This document shows positions 48,801 to 57,044 of a stretch of DNA of 64,000 nt, piece after piece. Each line of letters begins with the position of its first letter. The first letter of the stretch is position 1. Both the position numbers and the translations under genes were made by a program. The DNA is taken from positions 35,147,807 to 35,211,806 of the forward strand of contig NC_087065.1 of assembly GCF_963678635.1 (NCBI RefSeq), in the 5' to 3' direction. This DNA is from Symsagittifera roscoffensis (lineage: Eukaryota; Xenacoelomorpha; Acoela; Convolutidae). The notes beneath the pieces are model-generated. The model did no database searches. It saw only the letters and a program-made list of their open reading frames with translations, and had not been told where the DNA came from.

Positions 48801-51800
48801 ATTGCTGAATAATCTAAATGTGATAAAACAAGACAATGAAGCAAGGCAACTAATGATAATGTCGGCAGCTGTTGTCCAATTGTATCTATAGTTTTAATTC
48901 CTTGTGCCATTTTTTGGAGAATTGTTTTTATTTGAGCATGAAAAGATAAACTTGAATCAAAAATAATGCCTAAATATTTGCATTCTGATTTTTTGGCTAC
49001 ATAAGGCCCATTAATTACTATTGTATCAGTATCTACATTTTTGCTATCATTTTTTTGACAAAATGTTATAAATTCCGATTTAGATGCATTCAGATTCAAT
49101 TGGTTCTCTGCAAAAAATTCCGTTAGATTATTAAGTGATTTTTGCAAACGTTTCAAAGCATCCTCAGAAATTATAGAAGAGAAAAAAACCATACAGTCGT
49201 CAGCATATTGAACTAAAGTACAACCTTCATATAATCGCTCTTGTATGTCATTAACATATAAATTGAACAACAACGGACCAAGTACCGTTCCTTGTGGGAC
49301 ACCTCGTTTGATTTCAGTCCAGTCTGAAAAGATTCCATTGACGTTTACTCTTTGAATACGTTTGTTTAGGAAGCTAACAATTAAAGCATTTGCTCCATTT
49401 GAAAAACCGAGAGAAAGCGTTTTTTCAATTAAAACTTCATGCGAAATAGAATCAAAAGCCTTGGACAGATCTAATAAAGCTGCATGTACGATTTTTTTGA
49501 ATCTATTTGATTTCGAATACTTTCTGTCACATAAATAAGAGCATCTTGTGTTGAAATATTTTTGCGAAATCCGAATTGAAATGGTGTCATTATTTGAAAT
49601 TTGTCAAGATATTCTGTTATTTGGGCATGTAAAATTTTTCAAAAATTTTAGAAAAAGCACAAGTTATTGATATGGGCCGATAATTTTTTGCATCCATTGG
49701 GTCATCTTTTTTAAACAAAGGGGTTACGTGTGCTTTTTTCAGTTCGATTGGGAAAATGTTCTCATCTAAGCAAATATTTATGACAAAAGTTAAATGTGGA
49801 ACTATAACTGAGTGACCGTCAATGATTGCCCAAGCAGGTACGGTACAAGGTCCGAGAGGTTTTCTAACATTGATTTTTCGAACTATATCAAAGCATTGAT
49901 TCACTGTAATGTGTTGAAAACGGAAAGGTGCAGATTCAGAGGCAGATTTGTTGTAATTCGGAGGCTTTTTAGCGCCGAAAAATTCGCCTAAGTTCGAAAA
50001 AATATAATTTAAATGATTGGCAATTTTTTTGTCTTGGGTTATCATTTCACTGAAGGAATTTCGTAGAACTGTAATTCGATTGTTGCCAGAACATGTACCT
50101 CTAACTTGGTTAATATATTTCCATTTTTGTTGGATAGTGCTGAGAAGTGAAAAACAATTTTTGAGTGATCGAGTTGTTTACTTCTAATCAATTGGCTCAT
50201 TTGATTACGTAAAAACTGGTACTTTGACCAATTATCGCTTGTGCTTTGACTGCGATATGATTTGAGTGAATTCTGTTTCTTATTCAACAATTGCTGACAT
50301 TCTGAATCGAACCATTCCATTTTCAATACATTTGCAGATCGAAAATGCAGATCGAATTTGCAGATCGAATACGTTATGCACACGAAAAACTATTTTTTGC
50401 ATGCAAACTTTTTTTGGAAAATATTTGTTTGAGTACAAATCTAGTTTTTTTATGAAACATAAAAAAAATTTTGCGGCAATTTCGAAGCAGCTTTGAGAAA
50501 AAATTTTTGTCGCCATCAAAAAAAAAAGCTAGTCAAACTTTATTTGTCGAAAAAGTTTTTCTATTTTTTTATTCATGACGACACGCCGACTTTTATTCCA
50601 AAACAAGAAAAAAAATTCTTCGAAATTTGATGACTCCATTTCAGCAAAATTTATGAAACTTGTATGATACGTTTTTTTATAGTCTTAGTTTATAGAATTG
50701 CATGATTAGCATTTTCGATCTATGGAGGTCAAACTGGGTCACAACTAGGTCTCAAGTAGTTTTGTTTTAAGCCCAGACTCTTCCTACCTCTCGTTTGAGA
50801 GTAAGATTGGACTTTTTAGACTACTGCGACTGAAACGAAGTTTTTTCAGACTTTGCAGGCTGAGCAGATGAGTTTTCAAATAACGCGACGGAAGTGCGGA
50901 TTCAGATAAATTGTTAACGACTGGCGCGACCCATGAAAAATTGTCCGTGACTAAAACCAAAGTGTGCGCAAACGAAGAGTAGGACCAAAAGTGTGGCGAG
51001 ATGCTTGACCAGGCTACAAAAAATTCCCATATTTTAGAAATTAGATGGTTTTTGGGAAATTTAGATGGTTATTGTCCTTTTTGAATGTTCTTATTTGGTC
51101 CGGTTTAGTTTAGAGTCTTTTATGCGCCTATGTGGAACAATTTAACTCCTCGAAGAAATGTATGCTTGGGGTGGTTTTTTTATTTAGTCAATTTTTGCCT
51201 GTTTATTACAGTATTTTTGACAGAAGTTTTTAAACGATCTGAAAACTTCTGTTGTCTGAAGCAAATTTTTAGAAATATATTCACTTGTGCTCATTTTTCG
51301 AAAAGCTTAGGGTGTTTGAAAATAGTCAACTTGTCCAATTTTGGGTAATTAACGCGCAAAATATTACGTTCTTATAACACGGGTAAGCGGCAAATGCGCT
51401 AAAAATTGAATTGAACCAAGTCGGCTTGTCTTATCATTAAGATATAAGACGCTTATTAGATCCTTTTATAGTTTAAATTAGCATGTAGGGACAAATTAAG
51501 GAAAAAAGTGGAAACTAATTTTTTTTCAATTACTTCTTCAATTCAGCCAGAAAGAAAAAAAAATATTTTTTAGTTGGCTTTAAAATACAGTAAGAAGATT
51601 CAGGGTTTGATCTAATATCCTAACAGTCTGGTTGATTTTTTTTTGTTTTTTTACCGGTACTATAGTCAACATCTGCGATTAACAATTAATGTCCTCAAAC
51701 TTGTCAATTCAGAAAAACTAAGCACTACGAGTAAGACGCTTTTACTGGAAATTTGAGTTTTCTCAAAAATGACTTATTGAAGGCTATTCAAATTTTCCCA

Positions 51801-54800
51801 TCCAACATTTTCATAGAGCTTGTCAGCCGAACCTGTTTTGCTACTTTGTTGAACCCATCAGTTTTGATTTTTTCTTTTTCTTTGTCAACTGAAAGTTCGC
51901 AAAAAACTCGGAAAAAGTCGGCCTTCTACTTCTAATCTGTCCATTTTTCCTGAAGCATTCCCATTATATACTTCAAGGCAGCCATTTTTGACTTTACACC
52001 CTTAAAAAGTTTGTGAGGGCTTTTAGGGTTACTATTTATACTAACTTTGAATGGGAACGCGTGCCAAAAGAAGTAGGTTTTTGTAAATCTTTTAACTGTA
52101 TGATATATACGTATGACTGTTATACAAAAAAAACTGTACAATAAACGAGACTGGAGGCTCCGCAAGGTCTATATTCGGCTGACAGAGTCTTTGTTCAGCT
52201 GAAGATCATTTTTTGTTTCAAAAGTTTAGTCGTTTCGTGATAACGAGATTTTTAAAAACAAACACTATGTCTTTCCATATCATTGCAGGAGTGGCGAATC
52301 ACTTTGAACATAGACAACAACGTTCTAATTATAATCTTCTTGGTTTTTCAACACTTTTGAGAAAATTAAACCTATCTCAATGTCATTTTACATGTTGGCG
52401 ACGAAAAATTGCTTGCTTTATTTCAAATTGAAGTGGTTTCCGACTTTTTGGCAGTCTACGCTAAATTCTAGAAAAAACTGGAAATATCGCGTAGAGTAAT
52501 TGCCTCACCTTTTGAGATGATTTTGCTGTTCCATCTTTTGAAGAAAACGACAAAATGTTTGTGCTCGGGGTGGTTTTTTTTTCTCCAGATAAGGTGACTT
52601 TTTAACAAAAACTTTTTGACAAAAGTCTTTAAGATCCACCAGAAAACATTATTGTCCTTAAATTTTTAAAACAAATACTTCAACTGTGATCATTTTTCAA
52701 AAATATGGGGGCTTAGAGATTTCCAATTTGGTCGAATTGGGATACATAACGTGCGAAAATTTTGTGCTAATAACGCGTAAACGGAGTGTTACTCCGTCTC
52801 AAATGTTGCTCCAAATTGAATTATTTTTCCGACTTTCGGTACGAAGGTAACGGAATAATTTGTGATCGGGGTGGGTTTTTTTTCTTCAGCCAAATTTTGA
52901 CTTTTTAACTAGCCTTTTTTGACGGAATTTTCTTATAATGTTCAAAAAGTATTGATTTCCTGAATTTAAATTTGGAAAGATATTTCACATGTGATAATTT
53001 TTCGTAAAATTATGGGTGTTTAAAGATTGCCTTTTTGGCCATTTTGGGACAATTAACGCGCGATATTTTTCGCGTTTATAATGCGTAAGCGGAGAAAAAT
53101 CCGTCTTAGAAATCGTTCCAAATTGGTTGAAAGAAGCTTTTTTGCCATAATTGGTTTATTACACCGAGCGAAATCTATTCTTTTGTACTTTATATGGCGA
53201 GTGGGAATATGATTTCAAAAAAAATAAGATTTTAGAAGAAAAAATTTGAGATTTTTTTAAAATATATATTTTTTATGTTACTACTGCTCCATAAACCTTA
53301 CACGGCAGTTGGAACATTCAGAGCTTCGCCCTGATACGAGCAGTCTTGTTTGGTTTATTTAGAGCTGAGCTATGTGTAAAAATGATCACAATGTATGGCG
53401 TGTGGATGGATGATTTGTGAAAACAACAAGACTGCTCGTATGCCAGTGCGAAGCCCTGAATAATCCGACTGTCCCTGAATTCACTTCGAATAGTTTGTGG
53501 GAAAATAAAATGTTGAAAACCTATAAGTTTTGGACAATATCAAAATGTGAAATTTTGAGACCTATGAAATTAATACGACCGATCCAATTGCTAGCCTCAA
53601 TTCAGTTTGGAACGATTTTGTTGTGCGGGATAATTAGCCCCGGATAAATAATTCGCGTTACACTCTCAGCAATATGAATAAATTTTTCAAAGCACGCTTA
53701 ATTTAGTCCAGAACATGGCCAATTTGGCAATTTTCAAACCCGCAGAACTTTACCTTTACAAAAAATAATTGCAGGTAAAATTTTTTTTTAAGTTTGAACT
53801 CAGAAAGTCGATATCTTCAATGGGGTGTAAAAAATTTTTGCTGAAAACGATTATTTCGATCGGCGAGAATTGACTGAATAGGAAAAACACACCGAGCATA
53901 AATATTCCGTTTTCTTCGAAAGTCGGAACAATAAAAACGACAAAAACAATGAAGTTCTTTTGAACACTACTCCATAGATCTTAAAATGTTGTCGGAACAT
54001 TCAGGGCTCTGCCCTGATACGACCAGTTCTCTTTGCGCTATAATCTCGATTTTGTCGATAGCACGTTTTTTGTCAACACAAAGACACAGATTTTGCCACT
54101 AAACAACCGGATCAAATGTCCCTTACTCACGACAATTTGCCCAAGAACTTTGAAGTTATTCGGTCAAAATTTTTATTTTAAATAAATAAAAATCGTCTCA
54201 AAATATTTTTGGCCCTAATTTTGGTGATTGACAGACGGTTTATAATTATTTGCGCTAGTTGTGTCGAGTTTAATTTCTGTCCTGAGGTTGTATTCAAGTC
54301 AGAACTTTCGATAAACTGCGGTGAATCATGTTTCTTATGTGATTTTTCTTAGCATTAAAAAGTTCACAAAACTAATTAAAGTTAGCGTCGTGATGAAAAT
54401 GCGGTAAAACCCTGTTAAGAAGACAAGGTTGAGGCGAAACCGAGACCTGGGGCCGCTTTTATTGCGAGTTATTTCATAACTTGAAGTAGATATTATGAGG
54501 AAAACTACAGCTGCGCAGATAACGCGCAGGATTATCACACTTAATTTCAAAATTTACTTTTTTTTTCGTTTAACATGTAAACATCAACAACTCAATTTTA
54601 GTTTTCCGACATACATTTCTTTCTGAAAAACTTCTAATTGAGCCGTGGTTGGAATCCCGTGAAAATTTCAACACCATTCAGACATGGAAATTTTCTGCCC
54701 CCAAAGCCAATTCCTAACTGCTTTAAGTGTCGAGACAACTGTTTTAAGATTTATGCTTATCAGAGATTTTTGGCAGTTAGTGGTTGAGTATTTTACAACT

Positions 54801-55220
54801 ACGTTTCATTTTTTGCCATACACGGTTTTCACGAAGGAACTTTTTCATGTTCGTCATAAACAGGGGGCGGATCTAGAGTTTTCTCGAGGGGCGTATTTTA
54901 ATCGAAAATTTTGTCGACTTTCTTGAGAGTGGTCAGCCTAAAATGGATATCATCAAATAATACCCGAGCAAGACCCTTTCGTTACGCTGCCCCCACCACT
55001 AAATCAGCCCCTGGTCTTAGAAATATTCAAGGTCATTTTTCATTTTGATCGGAAATTTTAGGAATAATTGCTATATGTTAATATAGTTCATATCACTTTG
55101 AATTGAAGCAATCCCTTCCATCGCCAGACATATCCGCCCGCCCCAATGGCTACACGACAAATTGTAAAAATAAGGAATCTTACCTGAAATTGAGAGGAAA
55201 AACAGCAGCTCCAATATCAT
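21393..55220 (-). CDS. Cys-loop (nicotinic-type) ligand-gated ion channel subunit, 9 exons
   Basis: Spliced coding exons: 55220-55184, 42295-42150, 41111-41067, 40992-40883, 35413-35225, 34075-33870, 30967-30836, 22759-22518, 21863-21393. All eight introns are GT-AG and the phases join exactly (1,0,0,2,2,1,1,0), giving about 525 residues, normal for the family. Order: signal peptide; ligand-binding domain with SWTDELLSW and IWIPD; Cys-loop CTTDGTFFPYDSQTC (13 residues between the cysteines); TM1 after RRK; TM2 starting ERSTLGV; TM3; an intracellular loop of about 175 residues; TM4 near the C-terminus. It would sit in the plasma membrane as one subunit of a pentameric channel. Odd points: no loop C Cys-Cys pair, loop A Tyr and loop B Trp replaced, TM1 Pro missing, and TM2 position 9' is Ala instead of Leu. 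A non-alpha or orphan subunit is likely; transcript proof is absent. Confidence 0.88.
22518..22759 (-). CDS. Receptor exon 8: TM3 and start of the cytoplasmic loop
   Basis: Acceptor tttctttcag, donor gttagt. Encodes VFLSAQFLIAIASLVAHYIV (TM3), then PPDWLKKLAFNWL, the counterpart of the PxWVRxxFLxxLP segment after TM3, then an acidic loop. Confidence 0.88.
22965..23345. mobile_element. hAT-like MITE, 381 bp, in receptor intron 7
   Basis: Inverted ends CAGGGGCGGATTTAGG and CCTAGATCCGCCCCTG, with perfect 8-bp duplications aaagaaat at 22957-22964 and 23346-23353. Long C and G runs lie inside each end. No transposase. The 8-bp duplication and CAGGGGCGG ends indicate the hAT superfamily. Confidence 0.88.
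23417..23641 (-). repeat. 3' LTR of element B
   Basis: 225 bp, beginning at the polypurine tract junction (23641/23642) and ending next to the AACTG duplication. It carries a duplicated cggataat block near its end that the 5' LTR lacks. Confidence 0.85.
23642..23649 (-). promoter_or_regulatory. Polypurine tract of element B
   Basis: AAGGGGAA on the minus strand, immediately before the 3' LTR, the expected second-strand primer site. Confidence 0.75.
23937..25313 (-). pseudogene. Long C-terminal extension of Pol, element B
   Basis: In frame with integrase after the TGA; about 455 residues. Ser/Thr/Pro/Lys-rich and probably disordered, basic in the first third (TRSRGTKQPTKFNTSKRNRN), acidic at the end. 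One RSSRNVGPPHFYGKRYY stretch resembles the basic-aromatic tails of gypsy Pol proteins. No chromodomain is recognised and no envelope gene follows. Confidence 0.6.
25314..25808 (-). pseudogene. Integrase catalytic core of element B
   Basis: Same frame as the preceding piece. Core residues are present: D in CIDRFSKFPSAKIT, D in GIPNSIRVDHASCF, and E in GDHRSNGLVEKLVHTVK. The DDE triad is preserved despite the flanking stops. The C-terminal part includes PFEIHFNRKPNT. Ends at TGA 25314. Confidence 0.85.
25809..27215 (-). pseudogene. RNase H and N-terminal integrase of element B
   Basis: Starts with VKTDASHNGLGASLEQ (RNase H), then YSTNELELLGVVWAVEHYK, ITDHKALLSAL and the exit motif MGFIDLISRTPSGKA. 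A connection of about 230 residues leads to the integrase zinc domain (HESHPGQFGMKYLAQYIWWP, then CTQCTQTGK) and the start of the core (LNLDFAVPLD). The frame ends at TAA 25809. Confidence 0.85.
27216..28030 (-). pseudogene. Reverse transcriptase of element B
   Basis: In the Gag frame after the TGA: KLENCDKDRFISPIVIT, then KYQMPNIHELVDNVAA and a TAA at 27851, then WFTNLDLKNAYSQL, TAFYGLGDMPNEFQRVM and the active site YLDDILVAS near 27605-27616, then a TAA at 27554 and the thumb segment. A frameshift near 27215 separates it from RNase H. No enzyme can be made. Confidence 0.85.
28031..29800 (-). pseudogene. gag: Gag-protease of element B
   Basis: 589 residues from ATG at 29800, only 11 nt inside the 5' LTR end. 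The Gag domain includes FWENLSVAIVRKT and RESLEEFWGALAEMAKRC. Two zinc knuckles lie near 285-320 (CMKCGGNFTEGHLAVC, then CTTCKYRGHFTRLC). A retropepsin near 410-495 has DSASPESFL in place of the usual D-S/T-G-A and keeps GRNILG. The frame runs into the start of RT (KGRRVPLHLLDSVKSEL) and stops at TGA 28031, where a Trp codon is likely in the ancestor. Frame use suggests Gag and Pol were originally fused. Confidence 0.85.
29812..30012 (-). repeat. 5' LTR of element B
   Basis: Nearly identical to the 3' LTR over 193 bp (29820-30012 against 23449-23641). The start TGTTGCGAATC is clear. The end is set by alignment and by the AACTG duplication; relative to the other copy this LTR lacks a 15-bp tandem duplication and a further ~10 bp near its end. 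Confidence 0.85.
30836..30967 (-). CDS. Receptor exon 7: pore helix TM2
   Basis: Acceptor taatttcag, donor gtgagc. Encodes FLLPCDAIERSTLGV, NIAIQLVVMMLAAS and NLPQGEEGGMPWI. Glu at -1' is kept (a cation-selective feature). Position 6' is Val, 9' Ala and 20' Ser, where Ser, Leu and Glu are usual. Confidence 0.88.
30968..33869. other. Receptor intron 6
   Basis: No gene. Contains a copy of the dispersed ~500-bp repeat (about 31430-31690, with the cggaatattta and pyrimidine-rich blocks seen at 51-53 kb). The rest is AT-rich. Confidence 0.5.
33870..34075 (-). CDS. Receptor exon 6: loop C region and TM1
   Basis: Acceptor tgtatgcttag, donor gtaagt. Encodes LYMQNQ through HWEILGV, QHYASIRFQIHVRRK and the TM1 helix. 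There is no vicinal Cys pair in loop C. The spacing from RR to the LP before TM2 equals the family's, but the TM1 Pro is Phe. The acceptor has a weak pyrimidine tract; it was chosen because it restores phase with the gttagt donor of exon 5. Confidence 0.82.
34520..34890. repeat. Direct repeat, period 210 bp, in receptor intron 5
   Basis: Two copies, starting at 34520 and 34730, of a segment opening aatatggttcctg and containing aggccttaacagtcctgtct and cagactgtgttattttg/aac. Diverged by roughly 15%. Confidence 0.75.
35225..35413 (-). CDS. Receptor exon 5: Cys-loop exon
   Basis: Acceptor tatttcag, donor gttagt. Encodes SEYDIHSGLG through CTTDGTFFPYDSQTC and VSFASQVYTSEE. The FPxD Cys-loop is canonical. 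The loop B Trp expected after the second Cys (GSWTY) is Gln (ASQVY). Ends in phase 2. Confidence 0.9.
36989..37142. mobile_element. GGCTC-family MITE, 154 bp
   Basis: Ends ggctcttttttc and gaaaaaagagcc; perfect 8-bp duplication aaaatttc at 36981-36988 and 37143-37150. Sits between the arms of the larger inverted repeat. Confidence 0.85.
37289..37406. mobile_element. GGCTC-family MITE, 118 bp
   Basis: Ends GGCTCTTTTTTCTTTCCCCC and the complement ending gagcc; perfect 8-bp duplication ttcagagc at 37281-37288 and 37407-37414. The opposite arm of the host inverted repeat has the uninterrupted site (gctctgaa at 36484-36491). Confidence 0.88.
37531..37610 (+). repeat. tRNA-like module, possible SINE head (repeated in copy B near 39655)
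   Basis: tggtgcagaggt at 37539-37550 fits a pol III A box, and gggatcgaacacc at 37581-37593 resembles a B box and tRNA T-loop, at tRNA-like spacing. The stems are poorly paired, so it is not a functional tRNA gene. A tRNA-derived SINE is the likely explanation. Confidence 0.4.
39111..39265. mobile_element. GGCTC-family MITE, duplicate of the 36989 copy
   Basis: Carried by copy B of the tandem duplication, with the same aaaatttc flanks; it arose by duplication, not by a new insertion. Confidence 0.8.
39412..39529. mobile_element. GGCTC-family MITE, duplicate of the 37289 copy
   Basis: Copy B counterpart, with the same ttcagagc duplications and the same length. Confidence 0.8.
40883..40992 (-). 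CDS. Receptor exon 4: loops D and A
   Basis: Acceptor ttctatag, donor gtacaa. Encodes SWTDELLSWSTNNYG, then IWIPDITVQN. The W-x-D-x-L-x-W and W-x-PD signatures are kept, but the usual loop A Tyr (LYN) is Gln (VQN). Ends in phase 2. Confidence 0.88.
41067..41111 (-). CDS. Receptor exon 3: 45-nt exon
   Basis: Acceptor atttttag, donor gtgagt. Encodes DETNGKLTTNWVLNM, the counterpart of the conserved DEKNQ-LTTN-W segment. The next intron is only 74 nt. Confidence 0.88.
41344..41644. repeat. Four tandem copies of a 76-bp unit in receptor intron 2
   Basis: Units begin cttcaaaaaagttagctcag at 41344, 41420, 41496 and 41572 and are almost identical (one base differs, gttataacc against gatataacc). 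The period is not a multiple of three and carries no splice signals that fit the gene. Confidence 0.92.
42150..42295 (-). CDS. Receptor exon 2: N-terminal helix and first strand
   Basis: Acceptor ctctaatacag, donor gtatgt. Encodes LCTQGDQHRIFEDIIES through RLTEIVDL, the family's N-terminal alpha-helix (usually HRLFEDLL...RPV) and the strand leading to I-D-V-D-E. Begins in phase 1 and ends in phase 0. Confidence 0.85.
42296..45095. other. Receptor intron 1, 3' part
   Basis: No exon or gene recognised apart from a foldback at 43346-43801. An ATG GCA G immediately upstream of a gtgaat near 42360 could make an alternative short first exon in the right phase, but it lacks a signal peptide. Confidence 0.45.
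43346..43801. repeat. Foldback repeat, arms about 128 bp, spacer about 200 bp
   Basis: Arms 43346-43473 and 43674-43801 are inverted copies (aaggaattt, then atgggct, gggaagctgat, aacgacaaataac), about 80% alike. No target duplication was determined. Confidence 0.75.
45110..45384 (+). pseudogene. 3' fragment of a CR1/L2-like LINE ORF2
   Basis: Opens LHWLPIKCRLIF, then (after a frameshift) KIATLAFQIL and MPSSLCDKLFPLM, and closes FKRNLKTHFSVNIFNA with TAG at 45382-45384. LHWLPI-x-RI-x-FK...FKR-LKTH-F is the standard C-terminus of CR1/L2-type RT proteins. Frames are broken. An (AT)n run (about 45077-45094) lies just upstream. Confidence 0.7.
45988..46836 (+). CDS. Putative membrane-anchored class I SAM methyltransferase-like protein, intronless
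   Basis: 282 residues, ATG at 45988, TGA after KSH. Residues about 8-27 form one hydrophobic segment (MSGSCVLFWLILQIS), a likely signal anchor putting the rest in the secretory lumen. YLEWGSGGST at 111-120 fits the glycine-rich SAM-binding motif I, ISIEN at 132-136 has the acidic residue that usually follows strand 2, and DFVLIDGRFR at 198-207 resembles the motif after strand 4; FHDY follows at 226-229. The substrate is unknown and catalysis is unproven. It lies inside receptor intron 1 on the opposite strand, with no introns and a poly(A) signal downstream. It could be a nested gene or a retrocopy; the intact frame and a composition richer in G+C than its surroundings favour a live gene. Confidence 0.8.
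   Translation: MKPKVCSSIFIMSGSCVLFWLILQISFNQEKSKDDCPPVYEFIKERTLGSEVRIFGKREVQRYRSKLPENFCSTENIQSEAVEPWMSEEDKLMFHHYLRDTAEKNPQCMSYLEWGSGGSTFVALQYAHRVISIENYAEWCGIILQSPQVLCNILKGQLVFVCVDAGPVGPFGTPKNISNYVSTHYVDVMKHFRDFQADFVLIDGRFRVATALASLRNSKANSVMMFHDYKKWSDYWVVENFFDRLQPPKETNVSVFGAFNKKKKIDHKLLAEKQKIFDQKSH
46972..46977 (+). terminator. Poly(A) signal for the methyltransferase-like gene
   Basis: AATAAA 135 nt after the stop codon. Confidence 0.5.
47925..50383 (-). mobile_element. 5'-truncated Jockey/CR1-type LINE ending in (TTC)n
   Basis: Minus strand: endonuclease-RT linker (50383-50042), RT (50045-48323, broken), a 3' untranslated region of about 360 bp, and a (TTC)n tail (plus-strand GAA repeat 47925-47963). 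The endonuclease is missing, as expected for a truncated LINE insertion. It lies in receptor intron 1. Confidence 0.8.
48323..50383 (-). pseudogene. Non-LTR reverse transcriptase (ORF2 C-terminal two thirds)
   Basis: Pieces in order: WFDSECQQLLNKKQNS linker (50383-50042); CTVPAWAIIDG, KKAHVTPLFKKDDPMDAKNY and YRPISITCAFSKIFEK (50045-49617); after a frameshift EYLDKF, PFQFGFRKNISTQDAL; after another, HAALLDLSKAFDSISH (motif A Asp) and RGVPQGTVLGPLLFNLY; then QYADDCMVFF (active site) in the 316-residue final frame ending at 48323. At least two frameshifts plus a break at the first junction make it non-functional. Confidence 0.85.
51130..53940. repeat. Cluster of a dispersed ~300-500 bp repeat family in receptor intron 1
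   Basis: At least four copies (about 51130-51370, 52550-52850, 52850-53350, 53640-53940). Shared blocks: a ccgagcacaaatattccg-type segment with ttcgtaacaaaagtcggaac, a cttttttgacggaa block and ttaacgcgc-aaatattt. Further copies: 31430-31690, 47190-47460 and 57045-57520. No ORF in common; probably a non-autonomous element. Confidence 0.65.
53304..53475. repeat. Inverted pair of the GGCAGTC hairpin motif
   Basis: The minus-orientation copy 53304-53350 and the plus-orientation copy 53424-53475 face each other. Each can fold at cagggc-gaa-gccctg-type sequence. See the finding on the motif for other positions. Confidence 0.6.
54861..55013. mobile_element. Degraded hAT-like MITE, 153 bp
   Basis: Left end CAGGGGGCGGATCTAGAG, right end atcagcccctg; flanks gtcataaa and gtcttaga match at 6 of 8 positions. 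Same end sequence family as the 22965-23345 element. It lies in intron 1, 171 bp from exon 1. Confidence 0.6.
55184..55220 (-). CDS. Receptor exon 1: start and signal peptide
   Basis: ATG at 55220-55218, encoding MILELLFFLSIS plus the first base of Gly, then donor gtaaga. An in-frame TAA lies 30 nt upstream, fixing the start. The hydrophobic core and length fit a signal peptide cleaved near SISG-LCTQ. An acceptor-like ttttttgttaacag ends at 55242, leaving a 21-nt leader, so a 5'UTR intron or a spliced leader is possible. Confidence 0.72.
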
Positions 55221-55241
55221 TCCAACCGCTTTTTCGAATCT

Positions 55242-57040
55242 CTGTTAACAAAAAACTAAATGACCGAACTTTTTGTTGAAATGTGTTCATTCATCTCAAA
55301 AATGGCGACTAAGTTACTGAATTTCATTTGAAAGTGAGACTTAACGCAAGGAGTCTGAGATTATTTGCAATTTTTTCCGATCTTCACTAATTAAATAAGC
55401 TCTCTAACCATTGTCTGAATTGTCATCTTGGGAACAATTGAGTGGTCAGAATCGGGCTGGGAAGTGTCTGTCTTCAATCTGTTAGAACCAGTTCTTGAAG
55501 AAGTTTAATCGAGTCAAAGTGCAATCTAATTATAACTTCTTTTACTTGATTCGTTATATAGATTCCAACAACCGTGAAAAATTTCCAACCCTTTTTGGAA
55601 TTTTGCTCAGTCAAAAGTCGGCGTCAAAATTGAGTTACAATTAACGAGAATTGATTTTTGTCTCAAATTTTTGCCTCTTTAAATCGCTGGGCTTCCAGTT
55701 TAATCGACATGAATTGAGGAGTTCTTAAAAAGATTAGCCGGTGTTAAATGTCGCAGATTACTGTTACTCTTGTTCGCTAAGTTGTAAAAATGCAGTAACG
55801 ATCGGTGACAAATGTCAGGTAATCGTTTTAATGAGGCGGCGGCTTATAGCCTCCATCATAACTTATCTTCTTCACACTCGAAAGATTTCAAAACGATTAG
55901 TAAAACCGAAAAGGCTTTGCAGGTAACTGCTAATCGGGTGATCAATATATATAACATCCAATTAAGATTATAAAAATGCCATATAATGCACAGGAAATTA
56001 CAAACTGTGATCTTATGACCTAAAATTTGGGAGGAAAGTGGCTCAGTTTACTCTTTAAGTCATAATTGATGGTTCTTTTGAGGACTCCAGAATAAAAAGA
56101 TCAACATCAGTATCTGTCAAAATCAAAGCTAATTTGTTCAAAGAGAAGGAATGGAAAAAATAATACCCTTAAAGGGTCGTGTTTTGGACTATTTTTGACA
56201 CTTTTATAAGAACTGATTTGTTTGGTCTACTCTGCTCAAGTAAGGTGAAATAGAGAAATAACACGTTTTGATAATACGTTCATGTTTCAGAAGAGTTATT
56301 CGGTGTTAATATTTTTTCGGCTCAAATTCGAATTAATTTCAGACAGGCTCTCCCTTCCCTCACAATGTAATCTTAGATAAATTGACAATTAGTTTTTTAT
56401 GAACCAGTCTAGAACTTGTGTATGTATAATCTAGATGAACATTACAACATATGGAATGGGAATGTGCGCTGGAAAATTGTAAGAGAGAACTTATTAATTT
56501 CTTGTTTCAAAAAAACTGGTACGTGAAAATGCACGCGGTATTATAAGCAATCGATTTTACCTTTGAAAAATCAAGCAAAAGAAAAACAGTTCCAACTTGC
56601 CCAAAAACTTCCAACAAAACTTTTATAAAATTATCAGTTGTTACGGTCTGAGATGATTATAGTTTTTATCTCCAGTACCAACTTTTGATGGCAACAACAA
56701 ATTTATTGTTTTTTGTTGTTCATGTGCCTTAGATATCGAATCAAAACAAATTTAATAATTAGATTGCAGCTGATGTTTCATAATTTTACAACTGAATTTT
56801 GGTCTTCATTGTGCCAAAAATTGGTGAACGTTGATTGCCAATACTATAGTTCAAAACTTGGTCATGAAAATTTTTGCTCTACATTTAGACGTGAGGGGAA
56901 ATTTTATAACCAGCGACAATTCGTGGTGGCGGCCTTCGTGAGAAAGAAAAATTTGGAAACTTTAATTCCACTGTTTTCAGTCAATCAGAACTGAATATTC
57001 AAAAATCTCCATGAAATTATGAAAAGCTGAAAGTTGCAAA
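55242..57040. other. Region upstream of the receptor start
   Basis: No gene recognised and no TATA or other core promoter element picked out with confidence. If the transcript is trans-spliced or has a 5'UTR intron ending at 55242, the promoter may be farther away. Confidence 0.4.
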
Positions 57041-57044
57041 AAAA

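Noticed and set aside
54335-54550. 71-codon minus frame with a hydrophobic N-terminus, within receptor intron 1
   Set aside because: It starts only at TTG, has no fitting splice phase with exon 1 or exon 2, and no homology is recognised.
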